The position numbers and the translations under genes were made by a program. The notes beneath the pieces were generated by a model. It did no database searches and was not told where the DNA came from. It saw nothing but the letters and a program-made list of their open reading frames with translations. From JAYZDB01 sp036338025 (lineage in GTDB: Bacteria > Planctomycetota > UBA1135 > UBA2386): 10,112 nucleotides of DNA. Below are positions 1 to 7,313 of this stretch, piece after piece. Location of the stretch: positions 1 to 10,112 of the forward strand of contig JAYZDB010000128.1 in NCBI GenBank assembly GCA_036338025.1, written 5' to 3'. Every line of letters starts with the position of its first letter. The first letter of the stretch is position 1.

Positions 1-1543
1 ACTGCTTCGCTCTCAGGGAAATGGATTTGTTCTTGTCGGTCTGCACGCGTAGTACGTCTCGATACCCAGCAACCAACTCAACCCCACCGCCGGCACTCTT
101 ACGGGCCGCCCCTCGGTCCATCACCAGCAACCAAGGGCGTACCGGCGAGTGGCGTCGCTGACTGTCCGCATACACTTCGAGAGGCGAACCCATCGACTCT
201 CGTGCGTGCAACAGGACCGAGGTGTTGACGGGACCGTAGCTGCCAGCCACCGCCACGCCGCGCCGTTGAAGTTCGCGACCGAGCACTGCTGCGGAATGCG
301 GAGCGAAGTCTGCGGCACAACGGTGGTATTCGATCCGGTCAGGGAACGCTGCCCAACCGACGATCAGCGGCAGCGCCAGGGCGAACTGCACGAGCCGCCG
401 CTGGCTGTGCACGAACCAGCCTACGCTGACCAAGGCCAACAACGCAATCCCGGTAGTCCCCGGGTATGGGTACTTGACCCAGGGCAGAGCCACCGCAGCT
501 ATCGCCATCAGCGTTCCGAAACCCAGCAACGCCCTACGTGTGTTGCGGGTCGGAGCGCCGCCGGACTGCAGACTGTTGGCAACCAAGGGTGCAAGTCCAC
601 AGATCACCATCGGCACGGCCGGCAACAAGTAGCGACTTGCCCGGCCGGTAGAAAACGTAAGCACGAGAAACGCCCCGAACGCACCCCACAACAAGAACCG
701 GGACCGTTCGGTAGCATCGTCACGGCTCTTGCGAGCTCCGCGGAACCAGGGCACCAACCAGAAACTCAGCGGCAGGCCGATCACAACCAGACAGTTGAGG
801 AAATGTGTAGGGATCCCAGCGAGAGCCTCGGTGTTCCAGAACGCCAGGCGGCCGACTGTCTCGTCGACCGCAACGGCACCGGCTGCTACCGACGGCCCCG
901 CCTGATCGAGAACCAGTTTGTAAACCAGGTAGAACCCGAACACGAAAGGCAAGTACCAGAGGATGCCACGCATCCGGCTGTGCCTAAACCAGAGGTAAAT
1001 CGGACCCACGAAGAACATCAGGTACGGCGGTCCCTTCGTCATCACCGCCAACCCGCCGAGCACCCCGGCGATGACCAGCGCACCTCGACGCTGCTGGAAA
1101 ACCCCGTCCGAAAGGCAGAACAACGAGAGTGCCGTCAGCACTGCAAACACCGGATCGATCTCAGCGAACGGCGCGTCGTACATGACCAAGGGGGACACCA
1201 GGATCCCTACCGCTCCCACCCAGCCAGTAGTGGCATCATGCCACTCTCGGAGATATCGCAGCGCCATGAAGGCCAGCAACCAAAAACCAAGCAGCGAGGG
1301 CAAGCGCATCAGCCATGGCTCCTGACCCCCAAGCCGAATCAGCGTGCTCAGGATCCAGTAGTAGAACGGCGGCTTGGCGAAGGTCTCCTCGTTCCACAGA
1401 CGAGGCACCAGGTAGTCTCCGCTCTGGGCCATGGAATTGGCAACCTCAACCCGGCGAGCCTCCGTGCCACGCCACTCCGGGTAGGCGTAGAAAGGCGCGA
1501 AGCTGGCAAGAGCGAGAACCAGGAGCAGCAGGGCATCGCGCAT
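1..1543 (-). CDS. GT39 / ArnT-like membrane glycosyltransferase, 3' end missing
   Basis: Probably transfers a sugar from a polyprenyl-phosphate donor to lipid A or another envelope acceptor on the periplasmic face of the inner membrane (PMT_2/GT39 family). The minus frame is open from the ATG at 1543 to the window edge, giving 514 codons with no stop. Family signatures seen by translation: the first-loop block RGTEARR (residues 25-31), GDYLVP (42-47), KPP (57-59), a second acidic loop motif AEID (127-130), TKGP (169-172) and, later, RYLLP. Many hydrophobic stretches fit a multi-pass protein, and the tail is more soluble. Family members are usually about 500-600 residues, so little is missing. 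It follows the LAB_N gene by 27 bases, so it is the third gene of that operon. An AAGG at 1563-1560 is 16 bases from the ATG but 7 bases from an in-frame TTG at 1552, which could add three residues. The acceptor and sugar are unknown. Confidence 0.88.
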   Translation of the reverse strand, partial: MRDALLLLVLALASFAPFYAYPEWRGTEARRVEVANSMAQSGDYLVPRLWNEETFAKPPFYYWILSTLIRLGGQEPWLMRLPSLLGFWLLAFMALRYLREWHDATTGWVGAVGILVSPLVMYDAPFAEIDPVFAVLTALSLFCLSDGVFQQRRGALVIAGVLGGLAVMTKGPPYLMFFVGPIYLWFRHSRMRGILWYLPFVFGFYLVYKLVLDQAGPSVAAGAVAVDETVGRLAFWNTEALAGIPTHFLNCLVVIGLPLSFWLVPWFRGARKSRDDATERSRFLLWGAFGAFLVLTFSTGRASRYLLPAVPMVICGLAPLVANSLQSGGAPTRNTRRALLGFGTLMAIAAVALPWVKYPYPGTTGIALLALVSVGWFVHSQRRLVQFALALPLIVGWAAFPDRIEYHRCAADFAPHSAAVLGRELQRRGVAVAGSYGPVNTSVLLHARESMGSPLEVYADSQRRHSPVRPWLLVMDRGAARKSAGGGVELVAGYRDVLRVQTDKNKSISLRAKQ

Positions 1544-1570
1544 GGGCAACAAGTCTATGCCTTGGGTAGG

Positions 1571-1960
1571 CTAGGCGGCTCCGTTCCCCACGCCACCCGG
1601 CCGAGTGCCAGACTCACGACGTAGAAACATGATGTTGCGGATATAGACCAGCGTGCCGAAAGCCTGCCCAAGGATGATCACCGGGTCCCCGCGCAGCCAA
1701 CCATAGGTCAGGAGGATCGAACCACCGATCAGGCTCAGGTACCAAAACGCCATCGGGAAAACGCTCTTCTTGCGCTTCTCGCTGGCGACCCACTGCACTG
1801 CAAACCGGCTGAAGAACGCCATCTGGCCCAGGAATCCCACGCAGGCCATCCAGACCTCCACCTGTCCGAGCCTGCCAGTCCAGAACCAGTCGCGAAGACC
1901 TTCCCAGGTCAAGTCGCTTGGAAACTCAGAAACGACACTCTGCAGTACTTCCGCCAGCAT
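1571..1960 (-). CDS. LAB_N (lipid A biosynthesis N-terminal domain) small membrane protein
   Basis: A 129-residue protein matching the stand-alone form of the LAB_N family (PF07578), named after a domain attached to some lipid-A-disaccharide synthases. The core GFLGQMAFFSRFAVQW (residues 42-57), SEKRKKSV (60-67), FWYLSLIGG (72-80), and DPVIILGQAFG followed by YIRN (92-109) is highly characteristic. Three membrane segments are visible at about 34-56, 70-88 and 92-112, with the basic EKRKK loop after the first. As I recall, the family groups with three-helix MtN3/PQ-loop transporter halves, which suggests a role in moving or presenting a lipid-linked sugar; this is inference. I chose the ATG at 1960, which shares its A with the GT2 stop (TGATG) and has a good ribosome binding site 7 bases upstream. 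The TTG at 1963 is the alternative. It sits between GT2 and GT39 genes and is almost certainly co-transcribed with both. Confidence 0.9.
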   Translation of the reverse strand: MLAEVLQSVVSEFPSDLTWEGLRDWFWTGRLGQVEVWMACVGFLGQMAFFSRFAVQWVASEKRKKSVFPMAFWYLSLIGGSILLTYGWLRGDPVIILGQAFGTLVYIRNIMFLRRESGTRPGGVGNGAA

Positions 1961-2712
1961 CAACGTTCTTCCTTCACGCGGTAGCGCAACAAACGGCTGC
2001 GGTACCAGCGCACCGCCAAGCAGTCCTTGAGACCTCGAAACGCCCGGTTGCCGATGCCGTACTTGGCAGTACCAGCAGTCCGCGCCCGATGGTTGACTTC
2101 AATTTCCTTCACCTGACCACCTGCGTAACGCACCAGTGTCGGCATGAACCGGTGCATGCCGTTGAAGCGCGGCACCATCAACCAGTACGACCGGCGGAAC
2201 ATCTTGATGCCACAAGCCGAGTCCATGACTGAATCGCCGGTGATAGAATTACGGACACCATTGCCGATTTTCGAAGACAGACGGCGAACAAAGGTGTCCT
2301 TACGGGCCACCCGTATCCCAGACACGCCCGCCAACTGTTCGTCTTCAAGCATCTCGAGCATGGTCACCAAATCGCGGGGGTCGTTCTGGAGATCACCATC
2401 CATGGTACTGATCAGCGGCGCCGTGGTCTTCTCAATACCGGCCATCAGCGCAGCGCTCTGACCGGACTGCGAATCGAGGGTCAAGATGCGGAGCCAGTCT
2501 GCTGAGTTGCGCTCCTTCCACGCCTCCATCAAGGACAGGCTGTCATCAGAGCTGGCGTCATTCATCAACAGCACCTCGAACGCACCTGATGACGACAGTA
2601 CATCCCGAATCTCATCGAGGAGATTGTCGATGTTCTCGGCTTCGTTGTGGACCGGGATGACCAACGAAAACCGCAGCTCCCTGCCTGTCGCCTGCCCGTT
2701 GTTGCCAGTCAT
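1960..2712 (-). CDS. GT2 family polyprenyl-phosphate glycosyltransferase (DPM1/ArnC-like)
   Basis: Probably moves a sugar from a nucleotide donor to polyprenyl (undecaprenyl) phosphate on the cytoplasmic side of the inner membrane, making the donor for the GT39 enzyme two genes downstream. The 250-residue protein has a complete GT-A catalytic domain: FSLVIPVHNEAENI (15-28), an acidic block NDASSD (51-56), the metal-binding DGD followed by LQNDP (105-112), DSACGIKMFRR (164-174), HRFMPTL (187-193) and a basic end block beginning VNHRAR (206-211) with KYG (217-219). These fit dolichol-phosphate-mannose-synthase-like enzymes. It lacks the C-terminal membrane helices of ArnC/GtrB-type members, so it is probably soluble or peripherally attached. 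The ATG at 2712 is used; no clear Shine-Dalgarno precedes it, and a 189-base gap separates it from the exoribonuclease gene, so a promoter of its own is likely. The transferred sugar cannot be read from the sequence. Confidence 0.9.
   Translation of the reverse strand: MTGNNGQATGRELRFSLVIPVHNEAENIDNLLDEIRDVLSSSGAFEVLLMNDASSDDSLSLMEAWKERNSADWLRILTLDSQSGQSAALMAGIEKTTAPLISTMDGDLQNDPRDLVTMLEMLEDEQLAGVSGIRVARKDTFVRRLSSKIGNGVRNSITGDSVMDSACGIKMFRRSYWLMVPRFNGMHRFMPTLVRYAGGQVKEIEVNHRARTAGTAKYGIGNRAFRGLKDCLAVRWYRSRLLRYRVKEER
1968..1974 (-). promoter_or_regulatory. Ribosome binding site of the LAB_N gene
   Basis: On the minus strand this reads AAGGAAG, a strong Shine-Dalgarno match inside the last codons of the GT2 gene. 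It lies 7 bases before the ATG at 1960 and only 4 before the TTG at 1963. This favours the ATG and a one-base stop/start overlap, an arrangement typical of translational coupling. Confidence 0.6.
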
Positions 2713-2901
2713 CTAGCCAGATGTACGTACCGGTTTGGGATTCGGATGCGTGCCGCGCATCAACAGCGACGTTCGGCACGACATGAGCAAGGACCATACA
2801 TCGCGCCGCCACCCATCCCCAAGCATCTTCAGTCCGCGATGTAGCAGAAGATCGGCCGTAGCATGCAAGAACTCATTTGGAAGCTGGCGTAACCGGAAGC
2901 A
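2713..2901. other. Gap between exoribonuclease and glycosyltransferase operon
   Basis: 189 non-coding bases between two same-strand genes. No reading frame here resembles a protein. It must hold the 3' end of the ribonuclease transcript and probably the promoter of the GT2-LAB_N-GT39 operon. I see no convincing sigma70 promoter and no hairpin followed by a T tract; the only clear structure is the inverted repeat listed separately. Confidence 0.4.
2749..2780 (-). repeat. 7-bp inverted repeat upstream of the GT2 gene
   Basis: CGTGCCG at 2749-2755 is perfectly mirrored by CGGCACG at 2774-2780, with an 18-base spacer. It lies about 40-70 bases before the GT2 start, where it could be part of the leader or an operator. 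No T run follows on either strand, so it is not a standard intrinsic terminator. It may be chance in GC-rich DNA. Confidence 0.25.
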
Positions 2902-4692
2902 TCAGGCAAGTTCGAGCAGCACCTGCAATCTAAGGAAGTCGACGTCCTTGATGCGGATATCTACCCCATAGCCTTCCGTGAAGGAGAACAGCTTGCGGCC
3001 AGCCCGGAGTTGCAGAGTGGGGCCTTTGACCTCGGCCTGCTCCCCGATGGATCGCGATGGCAGGAATCCCGTGATGTTGAAGGCTGCGATGTGCACCTCG
3101 ATGCCAAACCTCGAAACCCGCGTGACCTTGGCAGTATGTCGCTCGCCGGCATGTGGCGAGATGTACTGGCAGACCTTCAGATCCCCGATCGCCTGCTCGC
3201 CCATTTCAGCCGTGCCAGCTTGGATGGAGGAGTGATTCGCCATGTCATTCATGTCTTGCAGGAAATCCGCGGACTTGAGTTCCCGCTCAGCCTCGTCGCC
3301 GCGAGTCTCGATCGCATGCAGCCATCGGTGCACGAACAGGTCCGGATAGCGCCGGATCGGTGAGGTGAAGTGCAGATAGGCCTGGCGGGCCAGACCCCAG
3401 TGCCGCGCCACGTCCTCGTGATCCTTGACGGCGTAGCTGGCTCGTTCGACCAGGCCCATGATCCGCTGAATCAGAGCCTCGGCATTGGGTCGACGCCGGG
3501 CGATGCGGATCAAGCTCCCGACGTCCCGACCGGTAAGCCGCTCCTTGTTGGGGACCCGGATGCCGTGTTCGGAGAGCATCTTCACAATGGACTCGATCTC
3601 CTCGAGATCCTTGGGTGGATGAACCCGGTAGATAGTCGGTAGACCACGCTTGCGGAACAAATCGCCGACCGCCTGATTGGCGGCCAGGGCGGTTTCTTCG
3701 ATCAGCGTCATCGAGAAGTACTTCTCGGCATTGATGATCTCCGAAACCTCGTGGTCCGCGTCGAACACGAACTTGCGTTCGGTCGACTGGGTGCGCAACG
3801 AGCCCTTCTTGTCCCTGATCTTCTGCTGCTGCAAGGTCCACTCGCGAAACAGCTGCAGTGGTTCACGAAGATCCTCGATCTCATCGACCTCCGGACTCGA
3901 GACCTTGTCGAACAGGTCCTGGACGACCCGATAGGTGTTCCGTTGCACGCTGCGAATCACGCTCTTGTGCACGCGCTCTGCAACGCGCGAGCCCGCTTCG
4001 TCGAACTCCATGACCACCGAGTAAGCCAGGCGATCTCGGTGCGGCACTAGCGAGCACAGTCCGTTGGAGAGCTTCTCGGGCAGCATGGGGACCACCTGAT
4101 CCGGCAAATAGACACTGGTGGCCCGCGCCAAGGCCTCGGCGTCCAACGCCGTGCCGGGGCAGACGTAGTTGCCGACATCCGCGATGTGCACGCCGAGTTC
4201 CAGATTGCCGTTCGGCAGGCGCCGAATCCCAACCGCATCGTCGTAGTCCTTGGCATCCGCTCCGTCGATGGTGAAGATCGCCTCTCCTCGCAAGTCGACC
4301 CGACCTTCGAAGTCTGTCGGGTCCGGTTCTTCTGGCAGGGCATCGACCTCCGCGAGCACATCGTCGGGGAACACGGTACGGACCCGAAACGAACCGAGAA
4401 TCCGCATTTCCTCGGACTCCACGTCCTTGTAGACCTCGGGTCCATGAGTCATCGGCCCAAAAGCCGCCGGCCGGCGGATGATGCGCTCACTCGAGGACTC
4501 GACTCCTCGCTCCCCTGCATCTTCATCGGTGAAGCCAGCCGGAGTCTCCAGCGACCAGCCGGGCTGTTCATCCTCGTCCGGTTCGGGCTCCGACCCACTA
4601 GCCCGCAGAAGGTCCTTGAAGCTCTTCATGGTGCCCTCGGTGTCCGGCGACTGTTCAGCAGCGCCTTTGGACTTTCGCTTCTTCTTGCCCAT
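2902..4692 (-). CDS. RNase R/RNase II-like 3'-5' exoribonuclease lacking cold-shock domains
   Basis: A processive RNB-family exoribonuclease for cytoplasmic RNA turnover. From the ATG at 4692 it has 596 residues. The RNB domain begins near residue 135. The catalytic aspartates of DGADAKDYDD (D143, D149, D151, D152) are spaced as in RNase II D201/D207/D209/D210. Further family blocks are HIADV, SVYLPDQVVPMLPEKLSNG, CSLVP and FTSPIRRYPDLFVHR (442-456). An S1 RNA-binding domain fills about residues 516-596. E. coli RNase R has about 813 residues with two N-terminal cold-shock domains; here residues 1-100 are instead a charged, low-complexity stretch with a basic KKKRKSK start and an acidic EPDEDE patch. 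The frame stays open to 4824, but that extension is not RNase-like, whereas MGKKKRK is a plausible N-terminus. Only a G-rich stretch precedes the ATG as a ribosome binding site. It is divergent from the FAD gene. I withhold the symbol rnr because of the missing domains. Confidence 0.9.
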   Translation of the reverse strand: MGKKKRKSKGAAEQSPDTEGTMKSFKDLLRASGSEPEPDEDEQPGWSLETPAGFTDEDAGERGVESSSERIIRRPAAFGPMTHGPEVYKDVESEEMRILGSFRVRTVFPDDVLAEVDALPEEPDPTDFEGRVDLRGEAIFTIDGADAKDYDDAVGIRRLPNGNLELGVHIADVGNYVCPGTALDAEALARATSVYLPDQVVPMLPEKLSNGLCSLVPHRDRLAYSVVMEFDEAGSRVAERVHKSVIRSVQRNTYRVVQDLFDKVSSPEVDEIEDLREPLQLFREWTLQQQKIRDKKGSLRTQSTERKFVFDADHEVSEIINAEKYFSMTLIEETALAANQAVGDLFRKRGLPTIYRVHPPKDLEEIESIVKMLSEHGIRVPNKERLTGRDVGSLIRIARRRPNAEALIQRIMGLVERASYAVKDHEDVARHWGLARQAYLHFTSPIRRYPDLFVHRWLHAIETRGDEAERELKSADFLQDMNDMANHSSIQAGTAEMGEQAIGDLKVCQYISPHAGERHTAKVTRVSRFGIEVHIAAFNITGFLPSRSIGEQAEVKGPTLQLRAGRKLFSFTEGYGVDIRIKDVDFLRLQVLLELA

Positions 4693-4976
4693 ACCGCCCC
4701 AGGATACCGAGAGTTGTTCCAACGCCCGGCTGTCTCCACGGTCTTTTTGTGGCCGGTGCTTCGAATCAGACACAGGGTCTGGGATCCGGTGGCGAAATCT
4801 GACCCAACCCGCGCCCACAAACACCCGTCCCGTCGCCGACGTGTGCCGCGAACGGGAGAAGCCGGAATCGGGTCAGCTCCGGCCCCAACCGTGCCGAAAA
4901 ACAATCGTATCGCACTTTCGAGGCACCGGTCTAGCATGCTCACATCTCGGATCGTATCCGTAGCCCGATTGACTCC
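4693..4976. other. Divergent promoter region
   Basis: 284 bases between two genes that start in opposite directions, so it should contain both promoters. Open frames that cross it are extensions of coding sequence on other frames and show no recognisable protein. I found no good -35/-10 pair on either strand by eye. The plus-strand gene has no clear Shine-Dalgarno (GATTGACTCC precedes its ATG), and an in-frame TAG at 4932 rules out an upstream start. Confidence 0.45.
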
Positions 4977-6416
4977 ATGAACGACAAGACACTCATCATC
5001 GGTGCTGGGCCAGCTGGGCTCGCCTGCGCGATGGAGCTGTGCCGGTCGGGCGAGACGGCCACGATCATCGAGAAGGACACGCAGATCGGGGGGCTGGCGA
5101 AGACCCTCACCTTCACCGAAGGCGAAGACGTCTTCCACACCGATGTCGGCCCCCACCGATTCTTCTCAAAGAACGAGTACCTCTACGCATTCATCGAAGA
5201 CCTGCTGCACGATGAGTGGCGCAAGGTCCCCCGGACTACGCGGCAGTACATCGACGGGAAGTTCTATGACTACCCGGTCGCGCCAATCCAGGTACTGAAG
5301 AACATCGGGCCCCTGAAGGCCGCGCAGATGGCTGTCGGCTATCTCTGCGCACTGATCCAATTCGGCTTGCTGAGAAAGAAGGTCGAGACCTTCGAGGACT
5401 ACGTCGTGTCGAACTTCGGCCGCACCCTGGCCGAATTCAGCATGATCAATTACACGGAGAAGATCTGGGGTATCCCCGCCAGCACCATCCATCCAGACTG
5501 GGCACGCCAACGAATCCAGGGCCTGAGCCTGGTATCAGTCGTGAGCAACGCCCTGCGCCCGGGCAAGGGAGGACCAAAGTCGCTAGTCGACGAGTTCTTC
5601 TACCCGCGGATGGGCACCGGGCAAATCTACGAACAGATCGGGACACGGCTGCAAGAAGCCGGATCGGAGATTCACTGCAACAGCCACCCGACGTCGATCC
5701 GCCACGACGGCGAGCGCATCGTCGAGGTCGACTTGTCCATCGACGGCCAGGCGCAGACAGTGCGTCCCGAGTGGGTCGTCGAATCGGTGCCGATCACCCA
5801 CTTCTTGACCATGCTCGATCCCGCCCCTCCGGCCGAGGTGATGCGAGCATGCCAGGCCCTGAAATGGCGTAGTCAGGTCTACCTGTTCTTGACCATCAAC
5901 AAACCACAGGTCACCAAGGACAACTGGATCTACTTCCCCAACAAGGACATCCCGTTTGGTCGCGTAAGCGAAATGAAGAACTTCAGTGACTACATGTCGC
6001 CACCGGACAAGACCTCGCTGTTTATCGAGTTCTTTGCTTTCGAAACCGACAAGGTCTGGACCATGAGCAAGGAAGAGCTTGTCGATACGGTGATGCCCTA
6101 CTTCGAAGACTTCGGGTTCTTCACCCGCTCCGAGCTCCGCGAGAGCTATGTCTTCAAGAGGAGCTACGTGTATCCCGTCTACGACATGGAATACCCAGGC
6201 AACCTCGAGACCATCAAGACCTATCTCAACAAGCTGCAAAACCTCTACTACGTCGGTCGTCCCGGACGCTTCAAGTACACCAACCAGGATCACAGCCTGG
6301 AAATGGGCATTATCGCCGGCCAAAGCCTGATGGAAGGCAAGCAGTCCGACCTGGACTCGATCGGGGCAGAGAGTGAGTATTTCGAATCCGGGCGGATCTA
6401 CGAGAAGCGCATCTAA
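4977..6416 (+). CDS. FAD-dependent amine-oxidoreductase-like protein (COG1232 type)
   Basis: A 479-residue flavoprotein of the broad group containing protoporphyrinogen oxidase, amine oxidases and UDP-galactopyranose mutase. The N-terminus is a dinucleotide-binding fold: LIIGAGPAGL (6-15), the acidic residue in IIEKD that binds the adenosine ribose, then IGGLAKT (37-43). The substrate-side block GPHRFFSKNEYL (58-69) and the C-terminal flavin motif VGRPGRFKY with HSLEMG (426-444) match a subgroup that I recall from bacterial polysaccharide and glycolipid gene clusters rather than from haem synthesis. No signal peptide or clear membrane segment is seen, so it is probably cytoplasmic. The reaction is unknown; a redox or redox-neutral change to a sugar or lipid intermediate is an inference from neighbours. 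The gene starts a plus-strand run followed after 123 bases by the ferritin-like and carbamoyltransferase-like genes. Family assignment is firm; the specific function is open. Confidence 0.87.
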   Translation: MNDKTLIIGAGPAGLACAMELCRSGETATIIEKDTQIGGLAKTLTFTEGEDVFHTDVGPHRFFSKNEYLYAFIEDLLHDEWRKVPRTTRQYIDGKFYDYPVAPIQVLKNIGPLKAAQMAVGYLCALIQFGLLRKKVETFEDYVVSNFGRTLAEFSMINYTEKIWGIPASTIHPDWARQRIQGLSLVSVVSNALRPGKGGPKSLVDEFFYPRMGTGQIYEQIGTRLQEAGSEIHCNSHPTSIRHDGERIVEVDLSIDGQAQTVRPEWVVESVPITHFLTMLDPAPPAEVMRACQALKWRSQVYLFLTINKPQVTKDNWIYFPNKDIPFGRVSEMKNFSDYMSPPDKTSLFIEFFAFETDKVWTMSKEELVDTVMPYFEDFGFFTRSELRESYVFKRSYVYPVYDMEYPGNLETIKTYLNKLQNLYYVGRPGRFKYTNQDHSLEMGIIAGQSLMEGKQSDLDSIGAESEYFESGRIYEKRI

Positions 6417-6434
6417 GCGCCAAGGACCAGCCGC

Positions 6435-6464
6435 GGCCAGGGCACACGCGGCGCCCTCCGGGCC
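6435..6464 (+). terminator. GC-rich hairpin after the FAD gene
   Basis: Starting 18 bases after the stop codon, AGGGC (6439-6443) pairs with GCCCT (6453-6457) across a 9-base loop. An outer GGCC (6435-6438) can pair with GGCC (6461-6464) across a CCG bulge. No T tract follows, so it is at best a weak or Rho-assisted terminator, a processing site or an mRNA-stabilising end. It may separate the FAD gene from the next two genes. Confidence 0.3.
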
Positions 6465-6539
6465 CCACCAGGACGGCAGGACCTGATGACCGTGGTTTCC
6501 CGTTTGCACCCGCTTCGCGCAGCCGTTCAGATGTAGCCC

Positions 6540-7313
6540 ATGAGCCTGCGCCGATCTACGCGGTCCCGCCTGTACGCGGCCTTCAAGCACCGCGCTTCCT
6601 GTGCCCGGCTGTGGCGTGAACTCGCCGCCAGCGAGACCTCAGGTGCTGCCGACCTCCGGATTCTGGCACGTAGGCAAGGCGAAACCAGCTTGCGCAAGTT
6701 GCTCGAAGGTCTCGCCAAAGACGCTGAACGACACGCGACGGCCCTGCGCGATCACGCCGCAACGATCGAGACAAGCGACCAGGAAGACACTGTGTTGCCG
6801 TTCGACTTCACCGCTGGCCGCCGAGATGAAACCCGAGACTGCCACGGTTTCCCGCGAACGGATGGCTTCGAAGACCTCGACGCAATCTCGTATCTGGCGA
6901 CCCTGAAAGTCGCTGTGCAAGGCTCACAGGATCTCTACGCCTTGTGCAGCGAGCTGTCCCCCACCAAGGACCCAGACGCGGTAGCGATCTGCCAGTCGAT
7001 CCTCGGTGACTTGCAGGATCGCGCTGACAGCATCGACCGGGCCTTGGAAAAACACGGCAGTGACCGTCCACTCGAAGTAAGGCACGCCTTGCGTGCCGCG
7101 CGACGCTCACCATTCATGGCGGCCTGGAAACGCACCGGTCTGCGTTCGGGTGCAGGGTTTTCGCGGGGTGTCCTGTACATCTTCTACTGGACCCTGATGC
7201 TGCCTTTCGGACTCCTGTCTCGACGATCCACAGCCAATCCGCGCGTGCGCGGCGACGCAGATCAAGCAGCGTCCAACTCCGACCTGCGCTCGCAACTCCG
7301 GTCCCAGTACTGA
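6540..7313 (+). CDS. Ferritin-like helical protein with C-terminal membrane anchor
   Basis: A 257-residue protein with no firm family assignment. It appears to contain four amphipathic helices (about 20-46, 48-76, 111-139, 145-171) arranged in two pairs with a long acidic linker between them, as in ferritin-like/rubrerythrin domains. The second helix has KDAERHATAL, resembling the DExxHA ferritin signature, but with alanine where the ligand glutamate should be. The third and fourth helices have glutamine and aspartate where glutamate and histidine ligands are expected, so the metal site may be lost. Residues 209-227 form one hydrophobic segment ending LPFGLLSRR, similar in feel to the tails of small SxtJ-type membrane proteins found beside carbamoyltransferases. 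A TAG at 6534 fixes the ATG at 6540 as the first start; no clear Shine-Dalgarno is seen. Its stop overlaps the next start (TGATG), so the two products are probably made together. Gene reality is likely; the fold call is tentative. Confidence 0.7.
   Translation: MSLRRSTRSRLYAAFKHRASCARLWRELAASETSGAADLRILARRQGETSLRKLLEGLAKDAERHATALRDHAATIETSDQEDTVLPFDFTAGRRDETRDCHGFPRTDGFEDLDAISYLATLKVAVQGSQDLYALCSELSPTKDPDAVAICQSILGDLQDRADSIDRALEKHGSDRPLEVRHALRAARRSPFMAAWKRTGLRSGAGFSRGVLYIFYWTLMLPFGLLSRRSTANPRVRGDADQAASNSDLRSQLRSQY

Noticed and set aside
149..1624. Long plus-strand open frame of 491 codons
   Set aside because: It lies opposite the GT39 gene, its product is Gln/Arg/His-rich with no hydrophobic pattern or motifs, and the minus strand translates into a clear multi-pass glycosyltransferase. 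It is a shadow of GC-rich codon use.
2749..2780. Inverted repeat as the intrinsic terminator of the ribonuclease gene
   Set aside because: The loop is long and no T tract follows the stem on the minus strand, and it sits closer to the next gene's start than to the ribonuclease stop.
4693..4824. 44-codon N-terminal extension of the ribonuclease
   Set aside because: The extension is not conserved-looking and has no family match, whereas the ATG at 4692 begins a lysine-rich N-terminus and leaves a sensible divergent promoter gap.
4186..4980. 264-codon plus-strand frame across the ribonuclease gene and the divergent gap
   Set aside because: Antisense to conserved RNB motifs and with no recognisable protein; an artefact of base composition.
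5583..6590. 335-codon minus-strand frame opposite the FAD gene
   Set aside because: The plus strand carries the flavoprotein motifs; the antisense product shows no family signature and its start falls in the next gene.
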